A stretch of DNA of 40,983 nt from assembly GCA_031266805.1 (NCBI GenBank), contig JAISAH010000018.1, forward strand, positions 1-40,983, in the 5' to 3' direction. Below the pieces are notes generated by a model. It was not told the origin of the DNA, did not search any database, and saw nothing but the letters and a program-made list of their open reading frames with translations. The first letter of the stretch is position 1; each line of letters begins with the position of its first letter. The position numbers were made by a program, and so were the translations under genes. This document shows, piece after piece, positions 15,860-24,825 of the stretch. Origin of the DNA: Gracilibacteraceae bacterium. GTDB taxonomy: Bacteria > Bacillota > Desulfitobacteriia > Desulfitobacteriales > Syntrophobotulaceae.

Positions 15860-17800
15860 TCAGATTTTCATGGCCACCTGATAGGCGTCATACGTAGCGT
15901 CTTTGACCTTGCGCGGCAGAACGGCGTCGCCCAGCGGATATATCTCCCCCTGATATCCGGACAAAATCAATTCTTCGTACAGGCGGTCATTTACTTTGAG
16001 GCCGATCGCGAAAACAACGCGGTCAAAGGGCTGAGCGGTATAGACGCCTCGTGATTGTAAGGTTACGCCCTGTTCATCGATATGGTCGACAGTTGTACTG
16101 GTCTTGATATTGATGTTCGGGCTCTCTTCCAAACACGCCCGCAGCACCCATCCTTCCCGCAGGCCCAAACCTCGCACCGGCGCGGCGCCCGGCTCGACGA
16201 CGGTGACTTTATAGCCGTTGTCGCTTAAATAGATTGCCGTTTCACAACCGACCAGGCCTGCGCCCATCAGAAGTATGTGTTCGCCTTTGGCCGGAACAAT
16301 TTTACCGCTGAGAATATCTGTGGCGACGCAGTGGGGAATACGTTCCAGCCCGCAGATTGTGGCTGGAATGACCGGATTTGATCCTGTAGCCACGAGAACC
16401 GCGTCCGGGTTTTCAGTCAAAACATAAGCGCTGTCCGCATTCTGGCCTTTAATAATCTGTACCCCCGCTTTTACCGCCAATGACTCCATATCCTCCGCCA
16501 CGATCCCGAACTCGTTTTTATGGGCCGGAACGGTCGCGTAGAGTATTTGTCCTCCCGCGCGGTTTTCTTTTTCCACAAGTTTTACCTTATGTCCGCGCTG
16601 AGCGGCTACCATCGCCGCGGTCAGCCCGCCAGGACCGCCGCCGATGACGAGTACGTTTTTCTTAACAGCCGCGGGGATTACGGCCAATTCTCTTTCCCGC
16701 CCGGCCCGCGGGTTGATTGAGCAGCTAATTGGCAATTGCGTTCCCAATTGATCACTGCAGGCCATGCACGCCGGGCAGCGCTGGATTTCATCAGCGCGGC
16801 CTGTCTGCGCTTTTAGCGGGAAGAACGGATCCGCGTGCAGGGCGCGCCCCAGGCTGATATAATCCGCGTCTCCAACCGCCAATAATTCTTCGGCGAAGTC
16901 CGGTGTGTTGATTCTCCCCACGGTGGCGACAGGAATTGAGACATGTTTCTTAATCTCCCGCGTCACTTCGCGCATAACCCCATGAGGGAAAGACGTTGGC
17001 TGCACTATCCACATTACAGATTCATAGGTTCCCGCGGAGATATCAATCAAATCGACCCCACTTTTTTCCAATTCTTGGCAAAAAATACACGTCTCTGCCA
17101 GGTCGCTGCCGTCAGGCATCTTTTCTTCACCGCTATGACGATAGATAAGCGGATAATCGCCGCCCAAGGTTTCCCTCACTGCTTTGACCACTTCCAAGGG
17201 GAAACGCATGCGGTTTTCTAAACTTCCGCCATATTCATCCGTGCGCTTATTAGCCCGCGGCGAAATAAATTGATAGAGGAGATAGCCGTGGCAGCCGTGC
17301 AATTCGACCGCGTCATAACCGGCGGCTTGCGACAAGGCGGCTGATTTGGCGTATTTTTGTACCAATTCTTTGATTTCAGCAATGGTTAAAGGACGGGGAA
17401 TATCGCCATGGGATAAAGTGGCGCACGGAACAGCCGACGGGCCTACCGGCTGGAAACCAGTGTAATCAGAGGAACATTGACGGCCGCCATGTACGAGTTC
17501 GACGGCTACTTTTCCTCCCGCGGCGTGAACAGCGTCCGTCAGCTTTTTATGGCTTTCAATCTGGCTCTCATCGTAAAAACCTAACTGAGCGATGTGGTTT
17601 TTGCCAACCGGATCGATATAGGTCGCCTCGATGATCATCAAAGCGACGCCGCCCTTTGCTCTTTCCACCAAATAATCAATATACCGTACAGATGGCGTAC
17701 CATCGACATGCGCGTAATTCCTTTCGCAAGGCGCCATTATCAGCCGGTTTTTCATTTCCATATTCCGGATTTTACTGGATGTAAACAATCTGTCATACAT
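15860..17800 (-). CDS. old-yellow-enzyme/2,4-dienoyl-CoA-reductase-like Fe-S flavoenzyme
   Basis: A 646-residue three-domain oxidoreductase. An N-terminal FMN TIM barrel (about 1-370, LFTSSKIRNMEMKNRLIMAP, VELVHGGRQ, ELHGCHGYLLYQFISP) is followed by a cysteine cluster for [4Fe-4S] (RCPACMAC ... PISC, about 345-365) and then FAD/NAD(P) domains with VLVIGGGPGGLTAAMVAA (about 388-405) and LLMGAGLVGCETA (about 510-522). The family includes 2,4-dienoyl-CoA reductase, 2-enoate reductase, BaiCD/BaiH and trimethylamine dehydrogenase. The Cys spacing C-x2-C-x2-C-x11-C is one residue shorter in the second gap than in E. coli FadH and closer to trimethylamine dehydrogenase. It probably reduces an enoate or enone double bond. 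The ATG at 17800 follows AAAGGAGG. Confidence 0.92.
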   Translation of the reverse strand: MYDRLFTSSKIRNMEMKNRLIMAPCERNYAHVDGTPSVRYIDYLVERAKGGVALMIIEATYIDPVGKNHIAQLGFYDESQIESHKKLTDAVHAAGGKVAVELVHGGRQCSSDYTGFQPVGPSAVPCATLSHGDIPRPLTIAEIKELVQKYAKSAALSQAAGYDAVELHGCHGYLLYQFISPRANKRTDEYGGSLENRMRFPLEVVKAVRETLGGDYPLIYRHSGEEKMPDGSDLAETCIFCQELEKSGVDLIDISAGTYESVMWIVQPTSFPHGVMREVTREIKKHVSIPVATVGRINTPDFAEELLAVGDADYISLGRALHADPFFPLKAQTGRADEIQRCPACMACSDQLGTQLPISCSINPRAGRERELAVIPAAVKKNVLVIGGGPGGLTAAMVAAQRGHKVKLVEKENRAGGQILYATVPAHKNEFGIVAEDMESLAVKAGVQIIKGQNADSAYVLTENPDAVLVATGSNPVIPATICGLERIPHCVATDILSGKIVPAKGEHILLMGAGLVGCETAIYLSDNGYKVTVVEPGAAPVRGLGLREGWVLRACLEESPNINIKTSTTVDHIDEQGVTLQSRGVYTAQPFDRVVFAIGLKVNDRLYEELILSGYQGEIYPLGDAVLPRKVKDATYDAYQVAMKI

Positions 17801-17865
17801 ACGGAAGACCTCCTTTGCTGCTAAATTTTTTCACTTTACGGATACTGAGGCGAGTTGCCGGAAAA

Positions 17866-17891
17866 GGGCGCGCCGGTTTCCCTTTGCGCCC
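17866..17891 (-). terminator. hairpin between transporter and enoate-reductase genes
   Basis: Arms GGGCGC and GCGCCC, separated by 14 bases and followed on the - strand by CTTTTCC, can form a GC-rich stem with a short T tract. It sits in the largest gap inside the operon (106 bases, 17801-17906) and could lower expression of the distal half. I see no -24/-12 or clear sigma-70 promoter in the gap. Confidence 0.4.
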
Positions 17892-17906
17892 CCATTAAAA
17901 TTTTAA

Positions 17907-19286
17907 TTAACCATTTTTAAACAGAACTTTTTCATTGATTTCTTCAAGTGTTTTATGTCTCGTTTCCACACCGAAGATCGCCACAACGATCGCCACGATA
18001 AACAGGCAAATGCTGACCGCGACAAACACTGAGACAGAACCAAAATTATTCAAGAGCCAAGCAACTCCGGGCGGTGTTACAATAGCGGCGATACGGCTGG
18101 CCGAGTTTCCTAAGCCAACGCCTCTGAGTTTAGCGGCGACCGGAAATATCTCGGTCGCGTAGACTGAGCAAATGAGTGTAATATAAAAATAGAGGAAAAG
18201 CATCAGGATGAAACCGATAGCCATGATCATTATCGCTTCTTTTTGCAGCGAATAAACGATTGATGTGACGCACATTCCCAGCAGACAGACAATCAAGGCC
18301 GTTTTGCGCGGAACGTGGTTAGCCACTCCTGCACAAATTATACAGCCAATGGGAGCGGCAATCAACATAACTGTCGTTAATCGCAATGAAACCTCCAACG
18401 ACATACCGTTCATCTTGAGAATAGTGGGAATCCAGTTCACCATGGTATAGGTCGCAATATTCATGCCGCACATACCCACGACAAAGGTGATGGTTCTTTT
18501 CGCCAGCGTCCCTTTAAATAGGGCTGAGTACGGGAGGTCTTGCGTGATTTCTTGGGTCAAGGCGTCATAATTAACGGCTGCCAGCTCAACCCCTTTGGCT
18601 TCGAGGTTTTTCTCAACTCGGGTGACGATAGCGTCCGCTTCTTCTATTCGGCCTTTTTGCGCCAGCCATCTGGGGGATTCTTCAAGATAAAAGTGCTGCA
18701 AAACGCACACGATCAGACCAAACACACCGACAATAAACCAAAGAGGCCGCCAGGTAAACACCGGAATGATCATCATGGCCATAAATGTTGCGATCGGAGG
18801 GCCAAAGTTGGCAATCGTCGAAACGAGTCCGGAGTATTGCCCTCGGTTTTTCGGAGGCAGGTACTCGCCGAAAGAACCATAAGTGGCGGCGTATTGAGCG
18901 CCCATGCCCATCCCTAAGACGGATCGGCAAACAATCAGGACAATCATATTAGGAGCGAAACTGGCGGCAATTGACGCGCAGCCAAAAAAGATCAGATTGT
19001 ACTTCATGGCGCTTTTCCGGCCAAAGCGATCCCCGATAATGCCAATCAAATAGGCGCCGATCAACCAGCCCAACATTGTAAACGAGATGAAATAGGCGTT
19101 GAGAGTCGTGGTTGAAAAACCGCTGTCGAGAACTGCGGCTAATACGGAACTGGAAAAATAATTATCAATACCATCCGCCAGAATTCCCAGACCCAACAAT
19201 ACTAAAAGTTTGTTATGCCAGCGGCTAATAGGAATACGGTCTAATCGCGCGGCAATTGATTCAAAAGACTGTCGCTCTGTACTCAT
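17907..19286 (-). CDS. MFS metabolite:H+ symporter
   Basis: A 459-residue major facilitator with about twelve transmembrane segments, of the sugar-porter/organic-acid symporter type. The signature after TM2 is GDRFGRKSA (about residues 85-93), the TM4-5 region has CRSVLGMGMGAQYAATYGSFGEYLP, and the mid-loop has LEESPRWLAQKGR (about 205-217). The C-terminal repeat ends ETRHKTLEEI. Relatives import aromatic acids, other carboxylates or sugars by proton symport. Placed in the middle of the CoA operon, it most likely imports the pathway substrate. The ATG at 19286 follows GAGGAGG. Specificity cannot be told from sequence. Confidence 0.88.
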   Translation of the reverse strand: MSTERQSFESIAARLDRIPISRWHNKLLVLLGLGILADGIDNYFSSSVLAAVLDSGFSTTTLNAYFISFTMLGWLIGAYLIGIIGDRFGRKSAMKYNLIFFGCASIAASFAPNMIVLIVCRSVLGMGMGAQYAATYGSFGEYLPPKNRGQYSGLVSTIANFGPPIATFMAMMIIPVFTWRPLWFIVGVFGLIVCVLQHFYLEESPRWLAQKGRIEEADAIVTRVEKNLEAKGVELAAVNYDALTQEITQDLPYSALFKGTLAKRTITFVVGMCGMNIATYTMVNWIPTILKMNGMSLEVSLRLTTVMLIAAPIGCIICAGVANHVPRKTALIVCLLGMCVTSIVYSLQKEAIMIMAIGFILMLFLYFYITLICSVYATEIFPVAAKLRGVGLGNSASRIAAIVTPPGVAWLLNNFGSVSVFVAVSICLFIVAIVVAIFGVETRHKTLEEINEKVLFKNG

Positions 19287-19331
19287 TACATTACCTCCTC
19301 GATGGTTGATCTTTGTCCGGCGCAGGCCTGT

Positions 19332-20126
19332 TCAATCCCTGTAAAACCCTGTATACTCCGGTTTTTTCTTAGCGACAAAAGCGGCCATGCCTTCCCTCTG
19401 ATCCTGCGTCGCGTAAACCTCGCTCGTAACAAAGCCTTCAAAACGGCACGCTGTCCTGATATCCATATCACGTCCGTAGGTTAATGTCGCTTTCATCAAT
19501 CGCATAGCCGTCTGCGATTTGCTGTTGAGTTCCCCGGCTAATTCCATAGTTTTATCCAGCAAATCATCAGGTTCAGTCACAAATTCCACCAAGCCGATAC
19601 GGTACGCTTCCGGAGCGTCGATCATCGACGCGGACATCGTCAGCCATTTTGCCATACCGGTACCGACAAGACGAACCAATCGCTGAGACCCGCCGAAAGC
19701 GGCCGTGACGCCGATGTTGACCTCGGGCACGCCAAATTTCGCTTTTGCCGACGCTACACGGAAATCACAGGCTAACGCCATCTCAATACCGCCGCCGACC
19801 GCGTAGCCGTTCACCGCCGCAAAAACCGGCTTTTCAAATTCTTCTATCATATGCATGAGCTGCTGTCCATAGGTGACCCATTCGCGCGCTTTTTTAGGAT
19901 TCAGTCGCATCATCGGTTCGACGTTGTCGCCGGCGCAAAATGCTTTCTCGCCCGCGCCCGTGATCACAACACTGTAGACCTCGTCATTTTCTTTGCATTC
20001 GTCGAAAATATCCCGTAATTCTGCCATTATATCCAGATCAAGGATATTCAGTTTCTGCGGCCGATTCATGGTAATCAGCGCGGTATGGTTCTTTAACTCA
20101 ACGAGATGCGTTTCACGCTCTTTCAA
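19332..20126 (-). CDS. enoyl-CoA hydratase/isomerase (crotonase family)
   Basis: A 264-residue crotonase. Oxyanion-hole segments are AFCAGDNV (about residues 62-69) and NGYAVGGGIEMALACDF (about 105-121). The two catalytic glutamates of enoyl-CoA hydratase are both present, in GGGIEM and in FGVPEVNIG, so true hydratase activity is plausible. It would interconvert a 2-enoyl-CoA and a 3-hydroxyacyl-CoA downstream of the AbfD-type dehydratases. The start is TTG at 20126 with AGGAGG seven bases upstream; no ATG gives a better N-terminus. It lies 64 bases after the second AbfD-like gene. Confidence 0.9.
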   Translation of the reverse strand: MKERETHLVELKNHTALITMNRPQKLNILDLDIMAELRDIFDECKENDEVYSVVITGAGEKAFCAGDNVEPMMRLNPKKAREWVTYGQQLMHMIEEFEKPVFAAVNGYAVGGGIEMALACDFRVASAKAKFGVPEVNIGVTAAFGGSQRLVRLVGTGMAKWLTMSASMIDAPEAYRIGLVEFVTEPDDLLDKTMELAGELNSKSQTAMRLMKATLTYGRDMDIRTACRFEGFVTSEVYATQDQREGMAAFVAKKKPEYTGFYRD

Positions 20127-20190
20127 TTTTTAGCCTCCTTTCCTGTTATATGTCCAACATGCTTTCTCCCGCTCCCCTCCTTTGCTGTCG

Positions 20191-21627
20191 TTAATCCGTG
20201 ATATCAAGAATAGCTTTCGCAAGCTCTTTCTTGTTCTGTAAGTTGCCGTAACGCTGTATTTGCACTCGCTGCGCCTGCGGCGATCCCGCTCCGTGCATGG
20301 ATTCAGTCTTGTAACCCATAGCCCCTGTCCCGAAACACATATTTTCAATTAGCCGCAAGAGTTTCATCCTGTTTTCAGCGGGAACTTCCGAACCGGCGAA
20401 ATACTTTTTCATATACGGCCCCGCGACCGGATGCTCAAGATCCTTGGCGGAAGGCAATGTGACCATGATGCCGCCCGCGATATCTTCCATTATCTTAGTT
20501 ATTTCGTATGGGAAACGCGTTATATTGTGTTTGCAGACATTAGCCAAAAGAAGATCGACCATAAAGTTTCCCGCCGGTGTTTTAAAGCTTTCGCAAGAGC
20601 AGGCTATGCCGCATGAATAAAGGGTTTCGTTAAGATGGATCATCTCAACGAGTTTGTCCTTGATATGCGACGCTTTCGCCGTGCCATTGTAGTCCGCCAT
20701 TAACGCCGCCGCGCCAATAAGAACATCTCCGACTCCGGCTTTGCATCCACCGTAGCTGGCGCGGTGATAAGACGCGAAACGCTCAACGAAGGGACCGGCC
20801 CATTCCGTTTCGCCGCACATAAGAACGTGATCCCACGGCACAAAGAGATGGTCGAAGACCATGAGCGATTCCTGGGAGCCGTATTTCATATTGCCCGAGT
20901 CGAAGGTCCCCTCTGTTTTACGCGTATCCCCAGGCTGACGCCCAAAGATATAGACGATACCCTCTGCGTCCGAGGGAGTAATAAAGGAGACAGCGTAATC
21001 TTTATCTTCCGGGCGCAGAGCCATAGTCGGCATAACAAGCGCCATGTGCGCGTTAGTCGCCGCTGTCGTATGGCATTTGGCGCCGCAGACGACGATGCCG
21101 TCACCGTTCTTTTCAACAATACGCACAAAAAGATCAGGATCCGCTTGCTGATGCGGCGGCGCGCCGCGATCGCCCTTCGCGTCGGTCACACCGGCGGCGA
21201 CAATCAAGTCTTCGTCCTGAATCTTTTTAAATATCGCCAGAAATCTCTGATGATAGTTCGTTCCCAATTTTTCGTCCATTTCATAAGTCATGCCAAACGC
21301 TGCGTTCATAGCGTCCATACCCGCACAGCGCTGGAAACAGGCACAGGTTTTTCGTCCCATCAACCTCAGCATCTTAATCTTTTTTATGAGATCATCAGTA
21401 CTCTGATGCAGATGACCAAAACGGTTAACTGTGTTTCCAGTCAAATGCGAAGTAGCAGTCATCAATTCCGCGTACTCAGGGTCTTGAGCGAGATCATAGG
21501 ATATCCTGACAGCGTTCAGGCTCGGCCGGATAATCGGATGATCGACCCAATTAGTGATCTCTTCTCCGAACATATAAAGTTTGTAATTCATTTTGCGCAA
21601 GCTTGTTTCATATTGCGCGCCTGTCAT
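20191..21627 (-). CDS. 4-hydroxybutyryl-CoA dehydratase-family [4Fe-4S]/FAD enzyme, paralog 2
   Basis: A protein of about 478 residues in the 4-hydroxyphenylacetate 3-hydroxylase (HpaB) fold family, and specifically the AbfD branch. Counting from the ATG at 21627, the cluster ligands are Cys97 and Cys101 (CACFQRCAGMDA), His288 and Cys295 (YHRASYGGCKAG). These match C99, C103, H292 and C299 of the Clostridium aminobutyricum enzyme, and the lysine next to the last cysteine is kept. AbfD dehydrates 4-hydroxybutyryl-CoA to crotonyl-CoA and isomerises vinylacetyl-CoA. A GTG three codons earlier (21636) has better spacing from GGAGG and is a possible alternative start. It shares the family layout with the gene at 23324 but is clearly diverged, so the two may handle different substrates or form a heteromer. 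It lies directly after the CoA-transferase gene. Confidence 0.88.
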   Translation of the reverse strand: MTGAQYETSLRKMNYKLYMFGEEITNWVDHPIIRPSLNAVRISYDLAQDPEYAELMTATSHLTGNTVNRFGHLHQSTDDLIKKIKMLRLMGRKTCACFQRCAGMDAMNAAFGMTYEMDEKLGTNYHQRFLAIFKKIQDEDLIVAAGVTDAKGDRGAPPHQQADPDLFVRIVEKNGDGIVVCGAKCHTTAATNAHMALVMPTMALRPEDKDYAVSFITPSDAEGIVYIFGRQPGDTRKTEGTFDSGNMKYGSQESLMVFDHLFVPWDHVLMCGETEWAGPFVERFASYHRASYGGCKAGVGDVLIGAAALMADYNGTAKASHIKDKLVEMIHLNETLYSCGIACSCESFKTPAGNFMVDLLLANVCKHNITRFPYEITKIMEDIAGGIMVTLPSAKDLEHPVAGPYMKKYFAGSEVPAENRMKLLRLIENMCFGTGAMGYKTESMHGAGSPQAQRVQIQRYGNLQNKKELAKAILDITD

Positions 21628-21692
21628 TAGTGTCACCTGATTCGACCTCCGTTTCCCTTTGCCCGTCGGGAAAAAAGTTAATATTTAGGTTA

Positions 21693-23291
21693 TTAGGGTC
21701 TTTTTTTCACGCCGATCTCATCTTTGATATTCATTGGCTGAGGCAAATAGATCCTGTGATCCATCACTTTTAAATCTGGAGAGACCTTGATTTTTCCGAC
21801 GACCTGATCCAGAACATGTGTCTGGAGATCAATGCCCGGGGCTATTTCCGTTAAAACCATTCCATCCGGTCTTAATTCAAAAACACAGCGTTCCGTAATA
21901 TAAATTACCTTCTTTTTGTTTTGAACGGCAAAATTGCCGCTGTAGGTAATCTGTTCGACTTGCGGCAGAAGTTTTTTAGTCCCGCCTTCCTGTACGATAA
22001 CCATTTTCCCGTCTTCGATCTTCGTCTTTAACCCCCCGGTGGTGAGCGTTCCGCAAAAAACGGCTTCTTTGGCGCCCTGAGAGATGTTAACAAACCCTCC
22101 GGAGCCAATGACCCGCCCGGGCATCTTGCTTACGTTGACATTGCCGGATTCGTCGAATTCCGCCATGCCCAGAAAACAAAAATCAACGCCGCAGCCGTCA
22201 TAGAAATCAAATTGCTCTTTCTGGTGTATCATCGCGCAGGCGTTGATCGAAGCGCCAAAACCCGCTCCTCCGCACGGGATGCCGCCGATGGCGCCGCCTT
22301 CCACCGTTAATGTCAAAGCGTCGTCAAAGCCCTCCTCCGCCGCTACCGCGGCGACTCCCTCGCCGATGCCTATTCCCAGACTGACTATCGCTCCGGGAAA
22401 AAGTTCCATGGCCGCTCTGCGAGCAATGGTTTTCCTCTGATCCAAAGGAATGGAGTTAATACTGTCTACTGGAACTCTAAGTTCTCCGCAAGCGGCAGGA
22501 TTAAAGTAAAACGCGTCATATGCCTGGGATTTATGCCGCTCATCACTCACCACCACATAATCAACGACAATAAACGGCACCCGAACTCGCCGCGGATCCA
22601 GGGTTCCGGCTTTGGCCACCCGCGTGACTTCGGCGATTACTATGCCGTCTCGCGCTTTGACCGCCTGAGCCATCTGCAACGGCTCGGTAATGACCGTATC
22701 ATGCTCCATGCTGAGATTACCGAGTTCATCCGCCGTCGTACAACGGATAAAACAAGCGTCCAAATCGACCGATTTAAAAAACAGCCATTCCTCGCCGTCA
22801 ACTTCCATCACCCGAACAATATCCTCATCGGTGATCAGGTTCATCTTGCCGCCGTCAATACGCGGATCTACATAAGTTCCGATGCCTGTTTTGGTAAATA
22901 TTCCCGGTTTGCGCCCCGCCATCGCATGCGTTAACTGGGCGAGTATCCCCTGTGGTATCGCGTAGGCTCTAATCTTGTTCCTGGCAATGAGTCTTCCTGT
23001 CGCCGGCGCCATACCGTAATGGGCCGTGATTGATTTTGCCAATAATCCTTCATGGGCGAAGTGATCCTGCCCGCGAATCTCTTCGGGATTGTCCGGAAAG
23101 AAATTAAAGTGTCCAAAACCGCCTTCACTGAAAAGCGTCAGGCCACGCGGGCATCCTTCTTTAATAAAACGATCTTCAAGCGCCGAACACAGCGTTTCCG
23201 GAACATTGGACGCTACAAAGCCTGTAACGGCAAGCGTCGCCCTATCTGGGATCAGTTTCGCCGCTTCTTCTTTTGTAATGAACTTCGCCAC
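21693..23291 (-). CDS. acyl-CoA:acetate/3-ketoacid CoA-transferase (propionate CoA-transferase type)
   Basis: A 532-residue class I CoA-transferase with fused alpha and beta halves, like YdiF and clostridial propionate CoA-transferase. The first half has VTGFVASNVPETLCSALED and LFSEGGFGHF. The second starts about residue 288 (IARRAAMELFPGAIVSLGIGIGEGV). The catalytic glutamate that forms the thioester intermediate should be Glu331 in LTVEGGAIGGIP. It would load the pathway acid with CoA taken from acetyl-CoA or a product CoA ester, saving ATP. The GTG start at 23291 is preceded by GGGAGGAAAA. It lies between the two AbfD-like genes, which supports activation of an acid that one or both of them then use. 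Confidence 0.9.
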   Translation of the reverse strand: MAKFITKEEAAKLIPDRATLAVTGFVASNVPETLCSALEDRFIKEGCPRGLTLFSEGGFGHFNFFPDNPEEIRGQDHFAHEGLLAKSITAHYGMAPATGRLIARNKIRAYAIPQGILAQLTHAMAGRKPGIFTKTGIGTYVDPRIDGGKMNLITDEDIVRVMEVDGEEWLFFKSVDLDACFIRCTTADELGNLSMEHDTVITEPLQMAQAVKARDGIVIAEVTRVAKAGTLDPRRVRVPFIVVDYVVVSDERHKSQAYDAFYFNPAACGELRVPVDSINSIPLDQRKTIARRAAMELFPGAIVSLGIGIGEGVAAVAAEEGFDDALTLTVEGGAIGGIPCGGAGFGASINACAMIHQKEQFDFYDGCGVDFCFLGMAEFDESGNVNVSKMPGRVIGSGGFVNISQGAKEAVFCGTLTTGGLKTKIEDGKMVIVQEGGTKKLLPQVEQITYSGNFAVQNKKKVIYITERCVFELRPDGMVLTEIAPGIDLQTHVLDQVVGKIKVSPDLKVMDHRIYLPQPMNIKDEIGVKKRP

Positions 23292-23323
23292 AACTTTTCC
23301 TCCCGCCTTGGACTCCCCTTAAC

Positions 23324-24775
23324 TTAATTCTCAATACCGGCAAGACGCTTTACAAGATCTTTTTTCTTGTCAATATTACCGTAGCGGGTGATCTGTATTT
23401 TCTGCGCCTGGGGCGAACCGGCGCCGTGCATTGATTCACAGCGATAGCCGGTGGAACCCGTGCCGTAGAGCATACATTCGAGAAAACGCAGACAGCGTAT
23501 CCTGTCCTCCGCCGAGGCGCCGCTCACGCCCTGGAACATCTCTTTCATCCATTCGCCGGCGACCGGATGCGCTAAATCTTTTGAAGAGGGCAAAGTCACC
23601 AGAACCCCGCCGGCAATTTCTTCCGCCATTCGGCATATCTCGTATGGAAAACGAGTGACGTTCAGCTTGGTGCAGTTAGCCAGAAGCATATCGACCATAT
23701 AGGTTCCCGCCGGCAGTTCATAACCTTCCGCGCCGGCCGCGATACCGCCCTGGTACAACACTTCGTTCAAATGAGTCATTTCTACCAATTTATCCTTAAT
23801 ATGGGATTTATTGGCCACGCCGTTATACTCGGCTATAAGAGCGGCCGCGCCAATCACGCAGTCACCCACGCCCGCCTTGCAACCTCCATAACTCTGGCGG
23901 TGATACGTCGCGAACCTCTCGACCATCGGACCCGCCCATTCGGTTTCGCCGTCCATGAGTACGTATTCCCACGGCACGAATAGGTTGTCAAATACCATCA
24001 GTGATTCTTGGCCTCCATATGTCGGATTGCCGCAATCAATCGCCGAATCTGGGCCTTCCGTTTTTCTCGTGTCACAGGATTGGCGGCCGTAAACGTAAAC
24101 GATGCCTTCCGCGTCGGACGGCGTGACAAAAGCGATCGCGTAATCCCTGGCGTCCGGCTTAACGGCACTGGTTGGCATGACCAGCAGCCAATTGGAATTT
24201 GTGGCGCCCGTCATATGGCATTTCGCCCCGCGCACAATAATGCCGTCCGCGCGCCGCTCAACGATATGGGTATACAAGTCGGGGTCGGCTTGCTTATTCT
24301 GGGCCAAGCTTCTGTCGCCTTTCGGATCCGTCACACCTAATTGCAGATAGATATCTTCCGCTTGAACACGCGTATAGAATTTTTTGAACCGTTTGTGATA
24401 TTCCGTCCCCATCGCCTGATCCATTTCATAGGTTATGGAATACACCGCGTTACACGCGTCGAGCATTCCGCAGCGCTGATAACAACAGGATGTCTTCTGT
24501 CCCATCAGCCGCTGCATCTTCACTTTTTTGATCAAGTCTTCGGTGCTGGCGACAAGATGGGTAAAGCGGTTGATTTTGCCGCCGGTCAATGGCGAGACGG
24601 CGGTCATCAGATCTTCGTATTCCGGGTCAAAAGCCATATCGTAACAGAGTTTGGTCGCGTTCAGCGAAGGCCGGATAATCGGGTGATCAACCGTGTTCTT
24701 GATTTCTTCACCGAACATATAAAGCTTAAAATTCATCTCCCGTAACGTTTCCTCGTACTGGGCTCCTGTCTTCAT
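23324..24775 (-). CDS. abfD: 4-hydroxybutyryl-CoA dehydratase/vinylacetyl-CoA isomerase (AbfD family), paralog 1
   Basis: A 483-residue AbfD-type enzyme that should carry FAD and a [4Fe-4S] cluster. The ligands are at Cys98 and Cys102 (CCYQRCGMLDA), His292 and Cys299 (YHRQSYGGCKAG). The last two have the same residue numbers as in C. aminobutyricum AbfD and the first two are shifted by one. The N-terminus MKTGAQYEETLREMNF and the segment MFGEEI are shared with paralog 2. The radical-type reaction removes an unactivated beta-hydrogen and the 4-hydroxyl to give crotonyl-CoA; the enzyme is oxygen-sensitive, so the host is anaerobic. The ATG at 24775 has AGAAAGGAAG upstream. It lies after the acyl-CoA dehydrogenase gene and before the CoA-transferase gene. 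Family-level confidence is high, but the exact acyl substrate is open. Confidence 0.9.
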   Translation of the reverse strand: MKTGAQYEETLREMNFKLYMFGEEIKNTVDHPIIRPSLNATKLCYDMAFDPEYEDLMTAVSPLTGGKINRFTHLVASTEDLIKKVKMQRLMGQKTSCCYQRCGMLDACNAVYSITYEMDQAMGTEYHKRFKKFYTRVQAEDIYLQLGVTDPKGDRSLAQNKQADPDLYTHIVERRADGIIVRGAKCHMTGATNSNWLLVMPTSAVKPDARDYAIAFVTPSDAEGIVYVYGRQSCDTRKTEGPDSAIDCGNPTYGGQESLMVFDNLFVPWEYVLMDGETEWAGPMVERFATYHRQSYGGCKAGVGDCVIGAAALIAEYNGVANKSHIKDKLVEMTHLNEVLYQGGIAAGAEGYELPAGTYMVDMLLANCTKLNVTRFPYEICRMAEEIAGGVLVTLPSSKDLAHPVAGEWMKEMFQGVSGASAEDRIRCLRFLECMLYGTGSTGYRCESMHGAGSPQAQKIQITRYGNIDKKKDLVKRLAGIEN

Positions 24776-24825
24776 TTTTTTACTTCCTTTCTCTGATAAT
24801 TATTTGTTTAAGTTTAAATAAACAG

